In this document: piece by piece, positions 42,956 through 51,258 of the stretch
Layout: each line of letters opens with the position of its first letter
How positions within the stretch are numbered: the stretch's first letter is position 1
Source of the DNA: Streptomyces malaysiensis subsp. samsunensis
GTDB taxonomy: Bacteria > Actinomycetota > Actinomycetes > Streptomycetales > Streptomycetaceae
Length of the DNA: 64,000 nucleotides
NCBI RefSeq assembly: GCF_024519315.1
Contig: NZ_JANIIC010000038.1
Span: forward strand, 1-64,000
Reading direction: 5' to 3'
Notes under the pieces: model-generated
Told to the model about the DNA's origin: nothing
Databases searched by the model: none
Seen by the model: only the letters and a program-made list of their open reading frames with translations
Made by a program: the position numbers and the translations under genes

Positions 42956-44307
42956 CATCGACACCGATCGCGATGGCCACCCGGCGTGAACAGGCCGTAC
43001 GGGCCGCCGTGCAGCAGGGGCTGCTCGGCCCGGACCAGCCCGTCGTCGGGCTGCTGGACGTGGCCGGGATCCGCGCGGCCGCCGCCGGACTGCGCGCGGC
43101 CTTCGAGGAGGTCGTCGCGCCCGGCACCCCCGTCCTGCACGCCTTCGCGGTCAAGGCGGCCTCGCTCGTCCCCGTCCTGCGGCTGCTGGCCGACGAGGGC
43201 CTGGGCTGCGAGGTGGCCAGCCCCGGGGAGCTGGCGCTGGCCCGCGCGGCCGGGGTGACGCCCGACCGGATTGTCCTGGACTCCCCCGCCAAGACCGCCG
43301 CGGAGCTGCGCGAGGCCCTCGACCTGGGGATCGCGGTCAACGCCGACAACCCGCAGGAGCTGGACCGGCTCGGCACGCTGGTCGGGCACCGCGCGACCCC
43401 GCCCGCGCCCCTGGGCCTGCGGATCAACCCACAGGTGGGCGGCGGCAGCATCGACGCGCTCAGCACGGCCACCGCGACCTCCAAGTTCGGCGTCGCCCTC
43501 CAGGACCCGGGGGCGCGCGAGTGGGTCGTCCGCGCCTTCACGGAGCGCCCCTGGCTGACCCGGCTGCACGCGCATGTCGGCTCCCAGGGCTGTCCGCTGG
43601 AGCTGATGGCGGTGGGCATACGGGTGGCCTACGAACTGGCCGAAGAGATCAACGAGGCGGTCGGCCGCCGGCAGATCGACGCGCTCGACATCGGCGGCGG
43701 GCTCCCCGTGAACTTCGCCTCCGACGAGGTCACGCCCGACTACCGGGAGTACGCACAGCTGCTGCGGAACACCGTGCCGGGGCTCTTCGACGGGCGGTAC
43801 GCGCTGGTCACCGAGTTCGGGCGGTCCCTGCTCGCCAAGTCCGGTCTGGTGCTGGCCCGGGTCGAATACGCCAAGTCCGCGGGCGGCCGCCCCATCGCGG
43901 TCACCCACGCGGGCGCCCAGCTCGCCACGCGTACGGTCTTCGCCCCCGATGCCTGGCCGCTACGGGTCGCCGCCTACGACGCGGAGGGCCGCCCCAAGGC
44001 GGCGGGCCCCGACGGCCCGATCGCCCAGGACATCGCCGGCCCCTGCTGCTTCGCGGGCGACCTGATCGCCCGCGACCGGCCCCTGCCGGAACTGGCACCG
44101 GGCGATCTGGTCGCCCTGCTGGACACGGGCGCGTACTACTTCTCCAACCACTTCGCCTACAACAGCCTGCCCAGGCCGGGCGTCTACGGCTTCGACACCA
44201 CCGAAGGCGAGGTGCGCTTCGCGACGGTGCGGCCGCCGCAGACGGTGGGGGAGATCGTGGCGGAGAGTGGTGCCGCGTATGCGCTGGGGCTGACCCGACT
44301 GCGTTAG
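42952..44307 (+). CDS. PLP-dependent decarboxylase, alanine-racemase fold III (LysA-like)
   Basis: 451 residues from the ATG at 42952, coupled to the regulator by an ATGA overlap, with GAGGT just upstream. The PLP Lys is in VLHAFAVKAASL. EVASPGELALARAAG, LRINPQVGGGSID, LHAHVGSQGCPLELM and the phosphate-binding LDIGGGLPVNF follow. CCFAGDLIARDRPLPE, with the substrate-site Cys/Asp region, and TGAYYFSNHFAYNSLPRPGV end the barrel and beta domain. It resembles diaminopimelate decarboxylase but is probably a paralogue, such as an arginine/ornithine-type or secondary-metabolism decarboxylase; the substrate is unknown. Confidence 0.85.
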   Translation: MTSTPIAMATRREQAVRAAVQQGLLGPDQPVVGLLDVAGIRAAAAGLRAAFEEVVAPGTPVLHAFAVKAASLVPVLRLLADEGLGCEVASPGELALARAAGVTPDRIVLDSPAKTAAELREALDLGIAVNADNPQELDRLGTLVGHRATPPAPLGLRINPQVGGGSIDALSTATATSKFGVALQDPGAREWVVRAFTERPWLTRLHAHVGSQGCPLELMAVGIRVAYELAEEINEAVGRRQIDALDIGGGLPVNFASDEVTPDYREYAQLLRNTVPGLFDGRYALVTEFGRSLLAKSGLVLARVEYAKSAGGRPIAVTHAGAQLATRTVFAPDAWPLRVAAYDAEGRPKAAGPDGPIAQDIAGPCCFAGDLIARDRPLPELAPGDLVALLDTGAYYFSNHFAYNSLPRPGVYGFDTTEGEVRFATVRPPQTVGEIVAESGAAYALGLTRLR

Positions 44308-44339
44308 GGCGCGGGGCGCCCAGCCCTGGGGTTCCTCAG

Positions 44340-44740
44340 TCCGTCCCGCGAGCGCGGCCTTCGTCTCGGCTGACGCCGATTGAGCAACGGGCCAGGTAGG
44401 CACGGGGCGGGGGCCGTGTCGCCGACCACCGGCCGGTGGGGGCTTAGCCCGGCGGCGGCACCTGTGGCCTGGGGCCAAGGCCACTGCCGGACTGACGGAC
44501 AGCCCCACGACCGGCGGACGCCCCGGAACCCGGCAACCTCCGCCCCCGCCCAAACTGAGTGGGCCCGAAGTCCGCCCCGCGACCACCGACTTCGTCTCGG
44601 CTGACGCCGATTGAGCAACGGGGCAGGTAGGCACGGGCACGGGCCACATCGCCGACCACCGGTCGGTGGGACGAAGGGCGGTGGCGGCTTCTGTGGCCTG
44701 GGGCCGAGGCCGTTGCCGGACTGCCGCTGGGATGGCGGGC
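44340..44740. repeat. pair of imperfect direct repeats of about 160 bp in non-coding DNA
   Basis: Copy 1 (about 44340-44500) and copy 2 (about 44573-44740) share long blocks: TTCGTCTCGGCTGACGCCGA, TTGAGCAACGG, CAGGTAGGCACGGG, TCGCCGACCACCGG and CTGTGGCCTGGGGCC, in the same order and spacing. Together with 44741-45268 this forms a 960-base stretch without a gene. Both strands have only shadow frames. It could be a dispersed repeat family or structured RNA. Confidence 0.75.
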
Positions 44741-44819
44741 CGGTGCCCGGCGGCGTTCTCGGTCGCCGCCCAGGCCGCGCACCCTGGATGGCTGAGCGCG
44801 TCACGCGTCGTGCCGGGTA

Positions 44820-44890
44820 GGGTACCCCCCTTCAAAAAACGTTTGATCTCGTGCAACTAATTTGTCAAACGTTTTCGAAGGGGGTACCCC
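44820..44890. repeat. large AT-rich imperfect palindrome
   Basis: Arms of about 26 bases (GGGTACCCCCCTTC then AAAAAACGTTTGA, against TCAAACGTTTTCGAAG then GGGGTACCCC) flank an 18-base loop that includes GTGCAACTAATTTG. The arms differ by only a few changes. The core is far lower in GC than its surroundings. It could be a terminator-like structure, a miniature transposable element or a protein-binding site. Confidence 0.75.
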
Positions 44891-45069
44891 AAAACCCCCG
44901 CAGTCCGGATCGGGCCCAGTCCTGGGCCGGACTGGCGCCGCCACCGGCGTCCGCCCCCACCGGCCCTCTGTCGGCGACGGGCCCCCGCCAGGACACCCCG
45001 GACCCATGCTCAAATGCGCCGAAGGCGCGAGACGGCGCCGCACCCACCCACGCCGCCCAGCCCCCGCAG

Positions 45070-45255
45070 CTCAACCCCGGCACAGGACAACTCCGGCGCA
45101 AGACGCCCCCGGTACGGGGCAACCCGGCACAGGGCAACCCCGACACCGGGCGCCCCCGGCACAGCGCAACCCCGGCGCCGAGCAACCCGGCACGGGGCAA
45201 CCCGGCATAGCGCAACCCCAGCACCGGGCAACCCAAATACACGGCAGCCCCGAAA
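45070..45255. repeat. degenerate tandem repeat downstream of a membrane-protein gene
   Basis: Units of about 15 bases related to CGGCACAGGGCAACC are repeated roughly ten times with substitutions. They lie just past the stop of the membrane protein at 45269. No reading frame here is convincing. Confidence 0.6.
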
Positions 45256-45268
45256 CCACGGCGTACCC

Positions 45269-45856
45269 TCAGCGCGCGGTCGGCGCCATCGTCCTCTGGC
45301 GGCGGGCGCCGCCCGGGCCCGCGTCGCCGGCCACGATGCCCGTCGTCTGGTAGGCGTCCACCGCCTTGCCCGCCGGGCGCCCGCGGGAGACTCGTTCCGT
45401 ACGGACCCACAGCAGCGCATCGTTCGCGCGCTCCCAGCGGCCCAGCCACAGCGCCTTCGCCCACAGGCCCGCGCCGAGCCCCGCCAGCAGCATTCCGCCC
45501 GCCGCCGGGACGGCGAAGGAGGAGCCGACCGCGGCGAGGAAGGCCAGCAGGAGCCACCACCGCAGGGCGCGGCGGCGGGCCCGTACGGTTACCGCGCGGT
45601 CCTGGAGGAAGACCGACTTGCCCGCGCGCGAGGCAGCGCGCGCCAGTTCCCGATATCGCTTCCGTCGCACCGCGAACACCACGACCGCCGCGACCAGGAA
45701 GAGCGCCGCCCCGGCGAGCACTCCGATCCGGCGTCCGGTCAGCCCCGGTACCAGCGCTCCGATTCCGGCGGCCAGTACGCCGGGCCACCACAGCCACCCC
45801 GCGGGAGCCCTCACGATCACCGCCACCCGTGCCAGCGCATACGACCCGCGCCCCAC
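45269..45856 (-). CDS. putative membrane protein of unknown function
   Basis: 195 residues from a GTG at 45856, with GAGGAGG 7 bases upstream. Four hydrophobic helices form two pairs: PAGWLWWPGVLAAGIGALVP with IGVLAGAALFLVAAVVVFAV, and WWLLLAFLAAVGSSFAVPAA with GMLLAGLGAGLWAKALWLG. Between them is a basic cytoplasmic loop of about 45 residues. No family is recognised. It lies downstream of the RpiR gene on the same strand, 139 bases apart. Confidence 0.7.
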   Translation of the reverse strand: MGRGSYALARVAVIVRAPAGWLWWPGVLAAGIGALVPGLTGRRIGVLAGAALFLVAAVVVFAVRRKRYRELARAASRAGKSVFLQDRAVTVRARRRALRWWLLLAFLAAVGSSFAVPAAGGMLLAGLGAGLWAKALWLGRWERANDALLWVRTERVSRGRPAGKAVDAYQTTGIVAGDAGPGGARRQRTMAPTAR

Positions 45857-45995
45857 GACCGACCTCCTCACCCCTGGTGAATTCCGGAAGAAAACCCTGC
45901 CGAATCGAGGAATCTAGCCAGGATGCCTGAGAATTCGGTGAGAGGGACGGGGTCGGGGCGGAACCCCCGAAGCGGGCGGCTACGGCCCCAGGGGC

Positions 45996-47024
45996 TCACT
46001 CCACGAACAGCCCCCGCTCCGCCGCCTTCGCGTCGAACTCCTCCAGCCGCGCCTGCGCATCCGGCAGCGCGTCGCACATCGCCTCGAGCAGCACCCGCCC
46101 CAGCAGCATCGGCGCACACGCGGTGTCGAAGGCCAGGCCCGTGCCGACCGCCGCGGGCAGCAGCAGATCGCTGTGGCGGGCGACGGGGGCGAAGGCGCTG
46201 TCGGCGACGGTGACCACGGCCAGGCCCGCCTCCCGGGCGTACTCCAGGCCCTCCACGACCTCCCGCGGATGGCGCGGCAGCGCGAAGCACAGCAGGGCCG
46301 TGGCGCCCGCGCGCTTCGCCGCGTCGACGCGGTCGTCGAGCATCGTGCCGCCCTCGTCGAGCAGCCGGACGTCCGGGTGGACCTTGCGCGCGAAGTACGT
46401 GAAGCCACGCGCCTGCGCGGAGGCGGCCCGCAGCCCGAGGACCGGCAGCGGGCGGGACTCGGCGAGCAGCCGGCCGGCGCGGACGACGGGGGCGGGGTCG
46501 GCCAGCAGCGCGGCGAGATGGCGCAGATTGTCGATCTCGGACTGCACGGCCTGCTGGTACTCGTTGTACGAGCCCTCGTCCGCCGCCGGCTCGGCGGGGG
46601 CGACATCGCGCAGATGTTTGCGCAGCGCCGGATAGCCGTCGAAGCCGAGGGCGACCGCGAAGCGGGTCACGGACGGCTGGCTGACGCCCGCGAGTTCGGC
46701 CAGTTCGACGCTGGAGAGGAACGGCGCGTCCGCGGCCCGCCGCACCATGCAGTGGGCGATCCGCCGCTGGGTGGGGGTCAGCCGGTGGCCCTCGAAGAGC
46801 GCCTGGAGCCGGGCGGCGGTCGAGGCACCGGAGGCGGTGGCCGCACCCGCGCCGACCGGAACACCCGCGCCCGCCGGAACACCCGAGCCCGCCGGAACAC
46901 CCGAACCTGCCGGAACACCCGCGCCCGCCGGAACACCCGCGCCGCCCGTACCGACCGCCGCCCCCGCGGCCTCCTCTCCCACCGGCGTCGTCCGAGCACC
47001 GCTCACCCCGTGGTCCGTACTCAT
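45996..47024 (-). CDS. MurR/RpiR-family transcriptional regulator (HTH-SIS)
   Basis: 342 residues from the ATG at 47024, with AGGAGGA 5 bases upstream. The N-terminal 60 residues are low complexity, a repeated GVPAGAG/GVPAGSG. The RpiR-type HTH follows (LTPTQRRIAHCMVRRAADAP, SVELAELAGVSQPSVTRFAV, ALGFDGYPALRKHLRD). The C-terminal SIS domain covers residues about 200-320 (VLGLRAASAQARGFTYFARK, LLCFALPRHPREVVEGLEYA). Such regulators sense phosphosugars or other small metabolites. It is 31 bases downstream of the lyase gene, so it is co-transcribed with it and probably controls that gene and the divergent transporter operon. Confidence 0.9.
   Translation of the reverse strand: MSTDHGVSGARTTPVGEEAAGAAVGTGGAGVPAGAGVPAGSGVPAGSGVPAGAGVPVGAGAATASGASTAARLQALFEGHRLTPTQRRIAHCMVRRAADAPFLSSVELAELAGVSQPSVTRFAVALGFDGYPALRKHLRDVAPAEPAADEGSYNEYQQAVQSEIDNLRHLAALLADPAPVVRAGRLLAESRPLPVLGLRAASAQARGFTYFARKVHPDVRLLDEGGTMLDDRVDAAKRAGATALLCFALPRHPREVVEGLEYAREAGLAVVTVADSAFAPVARHSDLLLPAAVGTGLAFDTACAPMLLGRVLLEAMCDALPDAQARLEEFDAKAAERGLFVE
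46850..46960 (-). repeat. 18-bp in-frame minisatellite in the RpiR gene
   Basis: About five copies of CCGGAACACCCGCGCCCG (plus strand), with G/A or C/T changes, encode Gly-Val-Pro-Ala-Gly-Ala/Ser. The array extends the N-terminus before the HTH domain. Confidence 0.85.
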
Positions 47025-47055
47025 GGCGTCCTCCTGACCCTCGTACCCTCGTCCC

Positions 47056-48582
47056 TCATGCCTCCGCCAGCCGGTCGAGCAGGCGCGCGGCCACCGCCAC
47101 ATCCTCCGTCAACGGCCGGTCCTCCATCCGGGGATCGAGCACTTCCGACGCCAGGGCGAAGGCGGCACCGGCCGGGAGCTCCGGGTCGGGCTCCAGGCCG
47201 CGCTGGCGCAACGCCCGTACGGCGGCGACCAGTTCACACCCCAGCACCAACCGGTAGTGGTCGGCCACCCGGAGCGTCTGGCGGGCGCCGAGCGAGGCGA
47301 AACTGGCCTGTTCCTCGACGCCGCGCGAGAGCACGGCATGGCCGAGCGAGGCCGGGTGGGAGACCGCGCGCATCTCGCCGAGCGCCGCCCCCGCCGCGTA
47401 TTCGAGGATCATCACGCCCGAACTCGCGGACGCGGCGTCGCCGAGGAAGGGGCGCAGCCGGGTGAAGTCCGGTTCGCTGAGCGCGGCGAGCCGGGCGGTG
47501 GAGAGCCGGGCGGTCTGGAGCGCGGCGAGCCGGAAGTGGTCCAGGGCGAGCGCGGTATGCGCGGCGTAGAAGTTGCCGTGGTGGTAGGCGGCCTCGTCGG
47601 CGGCGCTGATCAGCGGGTTCTCGGCGGCGGCGTTGAACTCGACGGTCAGCACCCGCTCCAGCGCGTCCGCCGCGTCCAGCGCGGGTCCATGGATCTGCGG
47701 CAGACAGCGGAAGCCGTACGGGTCCTGTATGCGCCCGAGCGGCGGGGTGGGCCGGGCGGGGGCGCCGAGCAGGGCGCGCATCCGGGCGGCGGCCGCGATG
47801 GAGCCGGGGTGCGGCCGGGCGGCGTGCACGGGTTCGGCGTACGCCTCGTACGACCCGCCGACCGCGATCAGCGAGAGCGCGGCGACGGCGAGCGAGGCGG
47901 ACATCAGCCGCCGCAGCTCGGCGAGGGCGAGCGCGGACTGCCCGAGCGTGAGGGCGTTGCTGCTGATGAGCGCGAGGGCGTCATTGCTGTCGAGCGTGAT
48001 GGGGTCGGGGGCGCGCCGGCCGGGCACGGCCTCGGTGAGGTCCCAGGGGTGCTCGCCGACGAGCGCGAGCCCGGCCTGGGCGAGCGCGGCGAGGTCCCCG
48101 GTGCCGACCGCGCCGTATTCGTTGATCACCGGGTGGGCGCCGCTGTCGAGGCCCTCGACGAGCGCGGTGACGACGGCGGGGCGCAGCCCGGCGCCGCCCG
48201 CCAGCAGCTGATTGGCGCGGACGGCCATCATGGCGCGCACCTCGCGGCCGGGCAGCGGTGCGCCGATCGCGCCGGCGTGGCTGCGCAGCAGCCGCAGTCC
48301 GTGGTCGGAGTCGGCCGGGCCGACGTCCTCGGTGCGGTTGGCGCCCACCCCGGTGCTGCGGCCGTAGACGCGGCCGGTGGCGGCGAGCCGGTCCGCGGTC
48401 TCCCAGGCGCGCTCGGCCAGCGCGAGCGCGGTGGGGTCGGGCGGCGCGGGCCGGCTGCGGCGGTCGGCCAGACGGGTGACATCGACGACGCGTAGGCTCC
48501 GGCCGTCCAGTGTGATCCGCGGGCCCGCGCCGTCCGTGCCGTCGGCGGCCACGTGATCAGCATCCAGCATATGAGACAACAT
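47056..48582 (-). CDS. HAL/PAL-family lyase lacking the canonical ASG (MIO) triad
   Basis: 508 residues from the ATG at 48582, with GAGAGGGG upstream; alternatives lie 10 codons before and 4 after. The fold is that of histidine/phenylalanine ammonia-lyases: VYGRSTGVGANR (catalytic Tyr), LLRSHAGAIG, IQDPYGFRCLPQIHGP (Gln, Tyr and Arg of the active site), HHGNFYAAH and GVEEQASFASLGARQ (Glu). HAL has GSVGASGDLAPLA, whose Ala-Ser-Gly cyclises to MIO; this protein reads GAVGTGDLAALA, one residue shorter with no Ser. The NGTQ motif is also replaced (ISSNA). It is therefore not ordinary hutH. It is transcribed with the RpiR gene and divergent from a betaine-type ABC operon. Confidence 0.85.
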   Translation of the reverse strand: MLSHMLDADHVAADGTDGAGPRITLDGRSLRVVDVTRLADRRSRPAPPDPTALALAERAWETADRLAATGRVYGRSTGVGANRTEDVGPADSDHGLRLLRSHAGAIGAPLPGREVRAMMAVRANQLLAGGAGLRPAVVTALVEGLDSGAHPVINEYGAVGTGDLAALAQAGLALVGEHPWDLTEAVPGRRAPDPITLDSNDALALISSNALTLGQSALALAELRRLMSASLAVAALSLIAVGGSYEAYAEPVHAARPHPGSIAAAARMRALLGAPARPTPPLGRIQDPYGFRCLPQIHGPALDAADALERVLTVEFNAAAENPLISAADEAAYHHGNFYAAHTALALDHFRLAALQTARLSTARLAALSEPDFTRLRPFLGDAASASSGVMILEYAAGAALGEMRAVSHPASLGHAVLSRGVEEQASFASLGARQTLRVADHYRLVLGCELVAAVRALRQRGLEPDPELPAGAAFALASEVLDPRMEDRPLTEDVAVAARLLDRLAEA

Positions 48583-48679
48583 CCAGGGCAACCCCTCTCC
48601 AGCACGCCCCATTCGGGCAAAACACCAAGCGCTCCGTCCATATCGCGAGCAGAAGTAACCGGTGATTAACGCAGACCTC

Positions 48680-48723
48680 TTGACTTCTATTCACTCGCCT
48701 ATGACTGTGCATGACTATATGCA
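48680..48723. promoter_or_regulatory. divergent control region of the lyase and transporter operons
   Basis: TTGACT (48680-48685) may be a -35 box of the transporter operon. An inverted repeat TGCAT-GACTAT-ATGCA (48708-48723) lies just before the ribosome binding site and is a candidate RpiR operator. The region is notably AT-rich for this chromosome. Confidence 0.4.
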
Positions 48724-48743
48724 GACAGGGCAAGGGGAAGCGG

Positions 48744-49883
48744 ATGATCAGCTTCAAGGACGTCAGCAAGCACTACCCGAACGGCACCACAGCGGTGGAC
48801 CGCCTCGATCTCGAACTCCCCGAAGGGGGCATAACCGTTCTTGTCGGCACGTCGGGCTGCGGCAAGACCACCACTCTCCGCATGGTCAACCGCATGGTCG
48901 AGCCGAGCAGCGGCACGGTGAGCGTGGGCGGGCGTGATGTCCTCGAAGCGGACGCCGCCGAGCTACGGCGCGGGATCGGCTATGTGATCCAGCAGGCCGG
49001 GCTCTTCCCGCACCGCACGATCCTCGACAACATCGCCACCGTCCCGCTGCTGCTCGGCTGGGGCCGCCGCAAGGCGCGGGCCCGCGCCGCCGAGCTGCTG
49101 GAGCTGGTCGGGCTGCCCGCCGACTCCGGCAAGCGCTACCCACACCAGCTCTCGGGCGGTCAGCAGCAGCGCGTCGGGGTCGCCCGCGCGCTCGCCGCCG
49201 ACCCGCCGGTGCTGCTGATGGACGAGCCGTTCGGGGCGGTCGACCCGGTCGTGAGGACCCAGCTCCAGAACGAGCTGCTGCGGCTCCAGAGCGAGCTGCG
49301 CAAGACGGTCGTCTTCGTCACCCACGACATCGACGAGGCGGTACGGCTCGGCGACCGCATCGCGATCTTCCGCACCGGCGGCCACCTCGTCCAGTGCGCG
49401 CCCCCCGCCGAGCTGCTGGCGAGCCCCGCCGACGACTTCGTGGCGGGCTTCCTGGGCGCCGAGCGCGGGCTGAAGCTGCTCTCGCTGTCCACCCTCGCGG
49501 ACGTGCCGCAGGAGGCCGCGCCCGCCGACGGGGAGCGCTGGCGGCTGGTCACCTCCGAGCGCGGTGAGCCGCTGGGCTGGCGCGACACCGAGGGGCCGGA
49601 CGGCGACCGGGCCCCGCTGCTGCCGGTGCGCCCGCTGCGGGACGGCGATTCGCTGCTCACCGCCCTCGACGAGTCGCTGGCATCCCCCGCGGGTCTGGTG
49701 GCCCGCGTGGACGCCGACGGCGTGCTCACCGGGGTCACCGGGCGCGACAGGATCCATGAGCACGCCGGACGCCGCCACGCCGAGGCGGGCCGCGCGGCCG
49801 CCCTCAAGGACGCCGACGAGGCACCCGAAACCGCTGACACCGGTGAGGGCACCACGGCCTCCGACGCGAGCGTGACCGCATGA
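48744..49883 (+). CDS. betaine/choline-type ABC transporter ATP-binding protein (OpuCA/ProV-like)
   Basis: 379 residues from the ATG at 48744 (MISFKDVSKHYPNGTT), with AGGGGAAG upstream. Walker A is VGTSGCGKTT, the Q-loop VIQQAGLFPHRT, the signature LSGGQQQRVGVARAL, Walker B VLLMDEPFGAVD, and the switch His VTHDIDEA. After the ATPase, residues about 290-345 form a CBS-like module (LRDGDSLLTALDESLASPAG), as in OpuCA proteins, where it can sense ionic strength. The stop overlaps the next gene (ATGA). Confidence 0.92.
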   Translation: MISFKDVSKHYPNGTTAVDRLDLELPEGGITVLVGTSGCGKTTTLRMVNRMVEPSSGTVSVGGRDVLEADAAELRRGIGYVIQQAGLFPHRTILDNIATVPLLLGWGRRKARARAAELLELVGLPADSGKRYPHQLSGGQQQRVGVARALAADPPVLLMDEPFGAVDPVVRTQLQNELLRLQSELRKTVVFVTHDIDEAVRLGDRIAIFRTGGHLVQCAPPAELLASPADDFVAGFLGAERGLKLLSLSTLADVPQEAAPADGERWRLVTSERGEPLGWRDTEGPDGDRAPLLPVRPLRDGDSLLTALDESLASPAGLVARVDADGVLTGVTGRDRIHEHAGRRHAEAGRAAALKDADEAPETADTGEGTTASDASVTA

Positions 49884-50521
49884 CCGTCGACTGGGGCTGG
49901 TTCCCCGACCACCGGTCCGACCTGGTCACCCTCACCCTCGACCACCTCTCCACCGCCGTCCCGGCCGTCCTCTTCGGCCTGCTGATCGCGCTGCCGCTGG
50001 CGGTGATCGCCCACCGGGTGCGCCCGCTGCGCGGACTTCTGCTCGGGGTCTCGAACATCCTGTTCACGATCCCCTCCATCGCGATCTTCGTCCTGCTGCT
50101 GCCGGTCACCGGTCTCACCCGGACCACCGCCATCACCGGGCTGACCATCTACACCCTGGTCGTGCTGCTCCGGAACACCGTCGAGGGGCTGGACAGCGTG
50201 CCCAGCAAGGTCCGCGAGGCGTCCACCGCGATGGGCGCCCGTCCGCTGCGCACCCTGCTCACCGTCGAGCTGCCGCTCGCCTTCCCGGTGATCATGGCGG
50301 GCGTACGGGTCGCCACGGTGATGGCGATCTCGCTGGTCAGCGTGGCCAGCTACATCGGGTACGGCGGTCTCGGCCAGCTGTTCACCGACGGCTTCCAGCG
50401 CAACTACCCCACCCCCGTCGTGGCCGGAGTCATCCTGTCCCTGCTGCTCGCGCTGGTCGCGGACGCGGTGCTGGTCACCATCCAGTGGCTGTGCACCCCG
50501 TGGCTGAGGAGGCGTGCCTGA
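49880..50521 (+). CDS. betaine-type ABC transporter permease 1
   Basis: A 213-residue integral membrane protein with five or six helices (LDHLSTAVPAVLFGLLIALP near the start). The permease signature is in VREASTAMGARPLRTLLTVE, the EAA loop that contacts the ATPase, followed by MAISLVSVASYIGYGGLGQL. It is translationally coupled to the ATPase gene by a four-base overlap. It resembles OpuCB/ProW-type permeases without a fused binding domain. Confidence 0.92.
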   Translation: MTVDWGWFPDHRSDLVTLTLDHLSTAVPAVLFGLLIALPLAVIAHRVRPLRGLLLGVSNILFTIPSIAIFVLLLPVTGLTRTTAITGLTIYTLVVLLRNTVEGLDSVPSKVREASTAMGARPLRTLLTVELPLAFPVIMAGVRVATVMAISLVSVASYIGYGGLGQLFTDGFQRNYPTPVVAGVILSLLLALVADAVLVTIQWLCTPWLRRRA

Positions 50522-50522
50522 C

Positions 50523-51200
50523 ATGATCGAGCTACTCCAGAACCTGCTGCGCTGGCTGACCAGCGGCTCCCAGTGGTCCGGCACCGACGGCATCGCGACC
50601 CGCCTCCTGGAACACCTCCAGTACTCCCTGCTGGCCACCCTGGTCGCCGCCGCCATCGCCCTCCCGGTCGGGCTGCTCATCGGGCACACCGGGCGCGGCG
50701 CGTTCCTCGCCATCAACCTCTCCGGCTTCGGGCGGGCGCTGCCGACCGTCGGCCTGGTCACCCTGGTCTTCCTGGCCAGCGGGCTGAGCATGTGGCCGGT
50801 CTACATCTCGCTGGTCGCCCTCGCGGTCCCGGTGATCGTCACCAATACGTACGCGGGCATGGCCGCCGTAGACCCCGAGGTCAGGGACGCGGCACGGGGC
50901 CAGGGCATGCGCTGGTACCAGGTGCTGTTCCAGGTCGAACTGCCCCTCGCGCTGCCGCTGATCATGACGGGGCTGCGGCTGGCCTGCGTCCAGGTCGTGG
51001 CCACCGCCACCATCGCCGCGTACGTCAGCTTCGGCGGCCTCGGCCGCTATGTCTTCGACGGGCTCGCCCAGCGCGATCTGGTGCAGGTGCTGGGCGGGGC
51101 GGTGCTCGTCGCCGTACTGGCCATCGCCCTGGATCTGGCGCTGGCCGGAGTACAGCGTCTGCTGTTCCGCAACCGCCCCCCGCGCGCCCACGCGCACTGA
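50523..51200 (+). CDS. betaine-type ABC transporter permease 2
   Basis: 225 residues from the ATG at 50523, with GAGGAGG 10 bases upstream; a GTG three codons earlier is possible. It has six hydrophobic helices with the EAA loop VRDAARGQGMRWYQVLFQVE and the final ATIAAYVSFGGLGRYVFDGL. It is a paralogue of the preceding permease, so the channel is probably a heterodimer. Confidence 0.92.
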   Translation: MIELLQNLLRWLTSGSQWSGTDGIATRLLEHLQYSLLATLVAAAIALPVGLLIGHTGRGAFLAINLSGFGRALPTVGLVTLVFLASGLSMWPVYISLVALAVPVIVTNTYAGMAAVDPEVRDAARGQGMRWYQVLFQVELPLALPLIMTGLRLACVQVVATATIAAYVSFGGLGRYVFDGLAQRDLVQVLGGAVLVAVLAIALDLALAGVQRLLFRNRPPRAHAH

Positions 51201-51258
51201 GCGCTGAGCACCGACTCACCCACTCACCGAGTTCACTCCGATCCGAGGAGACGACCCC

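Noticed and set aside
44865..45797. Minus-strand frame of 310 codons over the palindrome and membrane-protein gene
   Set aside because: It overlaps the better-supported membrane-protein frame in another phase and runs through the degenerate repeats and the palindrome.
47056..48582. Calling the lyase histidine ammonia-lyase (hutH) because hut genes are nearby
   Set aside because: The MIO triad and the NGTQ motif are altered, the gene is about 8 kb from the hut operon, and it is tied by position to a betaine-type transporter instead.
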